The translations under genes and the position numbers were made by a program. From Afipia sp. P52-10 (lineage in GTDB: Bacteria > Pseudomonadota > Alphaproteobacteria > Rhizobiales > Xanthobacteraceae), in assembly GCF_000516555.1 (NCBI RefSeq), contig NZ_AZSJ01000002.1:59085-123084 (forward strand): a stretch of DNA of 64,000 nucleotides. The letters are read 5' to 3'. A model generated the notes under the pieces. That model was not told where the DNA came from, ran no database searches, and saw nothing but the letters and a program-made list of their open reading frames with translations. The stretch's first letter is position 1. Each line of letters begins with the position of its first letter. Shown here piece after piece: positions 60,387 to 64,000 of this stretch.

Positions 60387-60803
60387 CTACAGCAGCTTGC
60401 CTTGCTTGCGGTTCGGCTTCGTCTGCCCGCGATGCCGGGCACGATACCGATGCACCGACCGCTGCGTCACGCCCGCTTGCCGGGCGATCTCCGCTGACGA
60501 CAGGTTGTCGTCGCGATCGAGCTTGTGCATGCGCTCGTGAATAGCGCGCATCACCTGCCGGTAGGTTCCTCCGACATACAGCGGAATGTCAACCCGTTGT
60601 CCTCGCCGGCCGTCCACGGCGAAGTGGGAGCATAGGATATCGGCATTGTGCCGGCCGATGCAGGAGACCAGCCAGTGGTTGTCGTCGGCACGCGCCGGAA
60701 AGTAGACGCGCGTTCCGCCCGCGTGCGCGGCGATCAGGATCGCGTTGGCTTCACCAACGAGGTCCGCAATCTCGGCCAGCACTCCGGGCAGCTTCTCGGT
60801 CAT
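60387..60803 (-). CDS. Mor-like transcriptional activator
   Basis: A 138-residue protein. The N-terminal LPGVLAEIADLVGEANAILIAAHAGGTRVYFPA matches the Mor/C dimerisation region of Mu-like phages, and the C-terminus has a helix-turn-helix (LSSAEIARQAGVTQRSVHRYRA) with a basic tail. It should activate the late genes immediately downstream. Confidence 0.75.
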   Translation of the reverse strand: MTEKLPGVLAEIADLVGEANAILIAAHAGGTRVYFPARADDNHWLVSCIGRHNADILCSHFAVDGRRGQRVDIPLYVGGTYRQVMRAIHERMHKLDRDDNLSSAEIARQAGVTQRSVHRYRARHRGQTKPNRKQGKLL

Positions 60804-61063
60804 CGGACCTTTGAGGTCCCTTTGGTCGGAACAGCGATAATGGTGACGACGACGTTCTTCACGACGACGTAGCGCAGGCCATCGGCGACGATGTCGAAAG
60901 TGCCCGTGTTAATTCTCGCGGCCTGATTTGAGGCGCGGTTCAAAGAGCCTTCAAGCGCGGTGCGGAGCGCCTGTACGTCGAGCCCGCCGGCGCGCTCCAC
61001 GAAGCGCAGCAGTGCATGATCCGAGACACGGACAAACGGATAGCTGCGGCGGTTCTGGCTCAC
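60800..61063 (-). CDS. Phage hypothetical protein
   Basis: An 87-residue protein with VRVSDHALLRFVERAGGLDVQALR, a segment resembling conserved small Mu-like phage proteins, followed by a beta-rich half (VADGLRYVVVKNVVVTIIAV). Function unknown. It overlaps the Mor-like gene by 4 bp. Confidence 0.6.
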   Translation of the reverse strand: MSQNRRSYPFVRVSDHALLRFVERAGGLDVQALRTALEGSLNRASNQAARINTGTFDIVADGLRYVVVKNVVVTIIAVPTKGTSKVR

Positions 61064-61257
61064 TGTTGTTTCTCCTGAAGAGACTTCTCGAACGCTGCGC
61101 GCACAAGGCGCGCGAAACCGGCGCCATAGTCGCGCTCGATGCGCTCATAGACGGTGATGCGCCCAGCAGCATCGGACGCTTTGAGGACCAACAGCATAGA
61201 GTTTACGGTTGCGTTGGCGCTGCCGCTGCTACCCGCCTTCTTACTACCGCCACGCAT
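61060..61257 (-). CDS. Phage hypothetical protein
   Basis: A 65-residue basic protein with a Gly/Ser/Lys-rich N-terminus and a helical C-terminus (ERDYGAGFARLVRAAFEKSLQEKQQ). GGAGG 5 nt before ATG 61257 supports the start within the end of the gcrA-like gene. No domain recognised. Confidence 0.6.
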   Translation of the reverse strand: MRGGSKKAGSSGSANATVNSMLLVLKASDAAGRITVYERIERDYGAGFARLVRAAFEKSLQEKQQ

Positions 61258-61801
61258 CGCCGCCTCCACGACGCAGGTTCATCGGCTTCGGATTGCGGCG
61301 TGCGCGCGCGTCGGATGGCTGATAGGCGATGCGCGTGTGGTGGGCGCAGTACGAAACGCCCGCCAGCGTCTTGCCGCCGCAGAAATGAAAGTCCGGCTCC
61401 AGCGGATCGCCGACCGGCCAGTGGCAGGTCGCGTCGGTCAGTTCAATCAGCGTCTTGCGTTGGTCAAACTTGATGATGTCAGCGGACAGTTGCAGATCCA
61501 GCTCAGGCTCGATGTCTGCAGCCTGCGCCAGCGCGACGGTGACGCGCGACGGTGCGCGCGGTACACGCACCATCCGGTTGCCCGGCTGGCGAGGCGCCCG
61601 TGCCCCCCGCACAGAGCCTGGCTTGACGCCCTGATGCCGGCCGCTAAGGCCAAGGCGATGCGCCTTGGCGATGACGGCGTTGCGCGAAACGTGGTTGCCC
61701 AGCGCATCGGCAATCTCGCTCGCCGATAGCTTCCCGGCTTCCCATAAAGTTTTGAGCTGTTCGACGCGCTCGTCAGTCCAGAAGCTGGGCGGTTGCATCA
61801 C
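61244..61801 (-). CDS. gcrA: Phage-encoded GcrA-family cell-cycle regulator
   Basis: A 185-residue protein. The N-terminal DNA-binding domain (WTDERVEQLKTLWEAGKLSA, ALGNHVSRNAVIAKAHRLGLSGR) and C-terminal Cys-rich domain (CHWPVGDP, FCGGKTLAGVSYCAHH) match GcrA, an alphaproteobacterial transcription factor that binds sigma-70 and methylated GANTC sites. A prophage copy could redirect host cell-cycle transcription. It overlaps the GemA gene by 4 bp and the next gene by 14 bp. Confidence 0.82.
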   Translation of the reverse strand: MMQPPSFWTDERVEQLKTLWEAGKLSASEIADALGNHVSRNAVIAKAHRLGLSGRHQGVKPGSVRGARAPRQPGNRMVRVPRAPSRVTVALAQAADIEPELDLQLSADIIKFDQRKTLIELTDATCHWPVGDPLEPDFHFCGGKTLAGVSYCAHHTRIAYQPSDARARRNPKPMNLRRGGGDAWR

Positions 61802-62478
61802 CGCTCTCCCTTGCCCGAGCCGAGCGCGGCGCGGAGCTTGCGGCCGAGTGCAATCTGCACCTGATCGTAGTGCGGCTGTTGAAAGAACATCCAGCCGTTC
61901 AGCCGTGCGACACGGAATGCATAGAGGTCGAGGTCTTCAAGCGGCGCGTTGCGGTTCAACGGCCTGACCGCGCCGATCTCGACCAATCGCATCCACTGCG
62001 CGTTGATGACCGCGCGCTTATTCGCGATCACGTCGGCGCTGTCGGCCGGCCATGCCACCTTGGCTGCGCGCTCAAGCCACGACTTCATGCCTTCAATCGC
62101 TACCGTGCCATCGCGCGGGGTCTTCAGAAAGCGCGTATGCGAAACGCCGCACTGCCGCTCCAAGAACGACAGCATCGCGCGATCGGTGCGATCGGTGACG
62201 ATGCCGAGGTTGTAGCCGGCGATCCACAGCGCGCGGAGTTTGGCAGCAATGGGACTGTCGAGCCCGGCAATCGCGCCGGGCGTGCGCGCAAGGCCGGTGC
62301 GTTCGCGCAGGCGGTCAATGAACAGGCTGGCTTTGACCGCTGTCAAATCCTTCGCGCTGTGGTGGCCGGTCTGCTGTGTCAGAAAATCGCGATAGGTATC
62401 GTCATCGAAGCCGGCGCGCGTGGCCAGCATGTGGATGGTAGCGAGCTGGCCGTTGGTGACCATGGCGATACGGTTCAT
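61798..62478 (-). CDS. gemA: GemA-like regulatory protein (Mu gp16, DUF1018)
   Basis: A 226-residue protein. TNGQLATIHMLATRAGFDDDTYRDFL and SAKDLTAVKASLFIDRLRE are hallmarks of DUF1018/GemA; LRALWIAGYNLGIVTDRTDRAMLSFLERQCG is the second conserved block. In Mu it modulates host gene expression and DNA supercoiling-related functions. It overlaps the gcrA-like gene. Confidence 0.82.
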   Translation of the reverse strand: MNRIAMVTNGQLATIHMLATRAGFDDDTYRDFLTQQTGHHSAKDLTAVKASLFIDRLRERTGLARTPGAIAGLDSPIAAKLRALWIAGYNLGIVTDRTDRAMLSFLERQCGVSHTRFLKTPRDGTVAIEGMKSWLERAAKVAWPADSADVIANKRAVINAQWMRLVEIGAVRPLNRNAPLEDLDLYAFRVARLNGWMFFQQPHYDQVQIALGRKLRAALGSGKGER

Positions 62479-62967
62479 CTAAGACGCTCCTTTGATACGC
62501 TGGTTGAGAAAGCCGTCACTGTTGCGCGCGCCCTTCGGCACGATCGCCAGTTCGAGATCGAGTGCGTTGAGCGCCGCATCGAGGTCATCGACACGGGGCA
62601 TGTGCTTGCGCCGCCACGCGGTGAACGATGCCACGTTCATGCCGACGCGCGACGCCATCGCGTGGCGGCTGGCGCGCTGTTCGTTCATCGCTACGAACAT
62701 CCCGCGCACGCACGGATGCGTATGCTCCGGGATCGCCAGCTTGCGGCCGCCCTGCATCGCAATGCCTTCGCGGCGCTTCGCCTGGAATGCCGGGTCGGCG
62801 TTCATCGCCTTGATCCGCGCCGAACGGGCGGCGCGCTCGGCCGCCGGCAGGTTCTGCGGCCCCTTGTTTCGGCGATCGACAAACGCCGGATCGGCGTTCT
62901 GCGCGCGCATCAAGCGGGCCTGCGCGGCCCGTCGCTCGGATGTCCAGCCTGCCGACGTGCCGCTCAT
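62479..62967 (-). CDS. Phage DNA-binding protein with ADPAF repeats
   Basis: A 162-residue basic protein. Two short repeats, AQNADPAFVDRRNKG and AMNADPAFQAKRREG, occupy the N-terminal half and resemble nuclease-associated modular DNA-binding motifs. The C-terminal half has an XRE-like helix-turn-helix (HAMASRVGMNVASFTAWRRK). ATG 62967 overlaps the stop of the upstream gene (ATGA). Function unknown. Confidence 0.6.
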   Translation of the reverse strand: MSGTSAGWTSERRAAQARLMRAQNADPAFVDRRNKGPQNLPAAERAARSARIKAMNADPAFQAKRREGIAMQGGRKLAIPEHTHPCVRGMFVAMNEQRASRHAMASRVGMNVASFTAWRRKHMPRVDDLDAALNALDLELAIVPKGARNSDGFLNQRIKGAS

Positions 62968-63341
62968 ACGTCGTCCCCGTCGTAGGCGACGCCATCGAGA
63001 AACAGCATCACGGCGTCGTTGATGATGTCGGCACGGCGCTCTCCGGTGCGTTCGCAATGCGCCTGCAGCGCGGCCTCGACGGCCGGCGACAGATCATCAT
63101 CCGTTTCGCTCAACACGACGATGGCGCGCGCGGCGTTCGGCTGAACCTTGATCCAGCCGCGCGCCTCAAGAGATGCGAGCATCAGGTTGACGTGTCCCTT
63201 CGACCTGAGCCCGAGCGCGTCGGCCAGCTCGCCGCGCGTCGGTGCGCAGCGATGCGTGGCGATATGTGCCTTGATTGCGTCAAGGCATTCTTGCTGACGC
63301 GGTGTGAGGCCGAACTGGACGGTGCGCGCAGTCGCGTTCAT
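62964..63341 (-). CDS. LexA-like winged-helix protein without peptidase domain
   Basis: A 125-residue protein. GLTPRQQECLDAIKAHIATHRCAPTRGELADALGLRSKGHVNLMLASLEARGWI matches the LexA DNA-binding domain closely. The peptidase (Ser/Lys) domain is absent; instead a helical tail follows (SPAVEAALQAHCERTGERR). It may act as a non-cleavable repressor or competitor of LexA sites. Confidence 0.7.
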   Translation of the reverse strand: MNATARTVQFGLTPRQQECLDAIKAHIATHRCAPTRGELADALGLRSKGHVNLMLASLEARGWIKVQPNAARAIVVLSETDDDLSPAVEAALQAHCERTGERRADIINDAVMLFLDGVAYDGDDV

Positions 63342-63616
63342 TGCAGCTTCTCCTCGTTGTTCAAGCTAGTGACGAACGCGTGCAACATTCGCTCCGCGAT
63401 CCGATGGGGCGATATCTGCTCGTTGCGCTCCGCTGCGGCCTTCGCATAGATGTCAAAGGCTGCAAGGATGTAGACATCGGCCATGGCTTCGAGCGCGGTG
63501 TTGGAGCTGCAGAGGCCGAGGTCGGACAATTGGTCGGCAGTACTGACGGCGACCGCGAAAAGACGGTGCCGATTTTTCTGAAAGGTGCCCTGAATAATGT
63601 CGTTCACGTCGATCAT
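63338..63616 (-). CDS. Phage hypothetical protein
   Basis: A 92-residue helical protein with no recognised domain. It overlaps the Gam gene and the LexA-like gene by 4 bp each, so it belongs to the early operon. Confidence 0.6.
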   Translation of the reverse strand: MIDVNDIIQGTFQKNRHRLFAVAVSTADQLSDLGLCSSNTALEAMADVYILAAFDIYAKAAAERNEQISPHRIAERMLHAFVTSLNNEEKLQ

Positions 63617-64000
63617 TGCACCGGCTCCGGCAACGTCTCGTCAGCAAACGGCTCGATCGTGAAAGTTTCGCCGGCGGAGTTGATCTTGATGCCGACGATC
63701 GTCTTCGCCAGCTCGGGATCGTTCAGCATCGCCGCGCGGTTGATCGTGACGGCGGGACGCAGGAATTTCTTGTAGGCGTCGTTGCCGCCGCTGATCAGCG
63801 CCTTGATACGATCGATGATGTCATCGACCTTGCCGCGCGTGTTCACGGCCGGCGGATTGTGCCGCCAGGAGACGGTTCCGGTGCCGAAGTCGATCGTCTT
63901 CGTCTTGTTGTTGTCGGTGAGTGCGACGCGGTTCGCCTCGCAGAAGGTGGTGATGCCTTTCACCAGCGCGTCGGATTGCTCCTGCAGCGGGGCGGACTGC
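63613..64000 (-). CDS. gam: Gam-like host-nuclease inhibitor, 5' end beyond window
   Basis: The frame stays open to the window edge. The visible C-terminal part contains FCEANRVALTDNNKTKTIDF, VSWRHNPPAVNTRG and LNDPELAKTIVGIKINSAGE, diagnostic of Mu Gam, which binds DNA ends and blocks exonucleases such as RecBCD. An internal ATG at 63963 is not the likely start because residues further upstream (SAPLQEQSDALVKGI) continue the family alignment. Confidence 0.8.
   Translation of the reverse strand, partial: QSAPLQEQSDALVKGITTFCEANRVALTDNNKTKTIDFGTGTVSWRHNPPAVNTRGKVDDIIDRIKALISGGNDAYKKFLRPAVTINRAAMLNDPELAKTIVGIKINSAGETFTIEPFADETLPEPVQ

Larger units (their letters stand above)
51265..64000. mobile_element. 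Mu-like transposable prophage (right end at 51265, continues past window)
   Basis: The minus-strand genes from 64000 to 51617 follow the Mu order: Gam, small early regulators, GemA, Mor, lysis genes, gp25-gp28 packaging genes, gp29 portal and gp30/MuF head protein. The element interrupts a host gene and its plus-strand edge at 51265 begins with TG, as Mu-type ends do (TG...CA). Transposase, repressor and the left end lie outside the window. Protease, capsid and tail genes are absent on this side, so it is probably defective. Confidence 0.8.

Noticed and set aside
1..64000. CRISPR arrays, tRNA or rRNA genes
   Set aside because: No regularly spaced direct repeats and no tRNA cloverleaf or rRNA-like sequence was noticed on reading either strand; a tool scan would be more sensitive.

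Overview
The window is GC-rich DNA of an alphaproteobacterium, most likely a member of the Bradyrhizobium/Rhodopseudomonas group. The assignment rests on protein flavour: CgeB-type glycosyltransferases beside Ino1, a GcrA homologue, EcfG-like GGAAC-N16 promoters, and LIV-type and peptide-type ABC operons. No rRNA, tRNA or CRISPR array was seen.

Positions 1-20663 are ordinary chromosomal genes. They are the 5' part of a DUF3313-type lipoprotein gene, a response regulator/histidine kinase pair, a five-gene branched-chain-amino-acid-type ABC transporter (substrate-binding protein and LivHMGF-like) followed by a 2-hydroxychromene-2-carboxylate isomerase-like gene, an LLM-class flavin monooxygenase, a peptide/nickel-type ABC operon, and a string of stress-type genes (two SDRs, DUF305, DUF1003, a small conserved protein, a thioredoxin-reductase-like flavoprotein). 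Several of these are preceded by sequences resembling promoters of the general stress sigma factor EcfG.

Positions 20688-36422 hold the most interesting chromosomal block: 15 tightly packed minus-strand genes in two apparent transcription units. Unit 1 (36422 down to 29922) encodes myo-inositol-1-phosphate synthase, a histidine phosphatase, a CgeB-like glycosyltransferase, a sugar nucleotidyltransferase, a SAM methyltransferase, a glycoside hydrolase that looks circularly permuted, and a phosphopentomutase. Unit 2 (29740 down to 20688) encodes two sugar epimerases, a B12-binding radical SAM enzyme, a GT4 glycosyltransferase, three more CgeB-like glycosyltransferases and a UDP-xylose synthase; every junction in it is a 4-bp ATGA overlap. 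Together they look like a pathway for an inositol- and pentose-containing glycoside or oligosaccharide whose product I cannot name.

Positions 36677-43227 encode a haem-copper cytochrome oxidase operon (lipoprotein cytochrome c, subunit II fused to cytochrome c, subunit I, subunit III-like, a small membrane protein, CtaG, cytochrome c) with a convergent dihaem cytochrome c. Then come a YdeP-type molybdopterin oxidoreductase, a GT9-like protein, a Crp/Fnr regulator with an FNR-box-like palindrome upstream, a secreted Gly/Ser-rich protein, a zinc alcohol dehydrogenase and a thiamine-diphosphate enzyme gene.

The thiamine-diphosphate enzyme gene has lost its first ~80 codons at position 51264/51265, where a Mu-like transposable prophage begins and runs to the window edge. 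Read on the minus strand the prophage encodes Gam, several small regulators including LexA-like, GemA, GcrA and Mor proteins, a lysis cassette, and the DNA-packaging/portal/MuF head genes. Two tiny proteins consisting mainly of a ClpX-type zinc finger sit between terminase and portal. No capsid or tail genes lie between MuF and the prophage end, so the element is probably defective.
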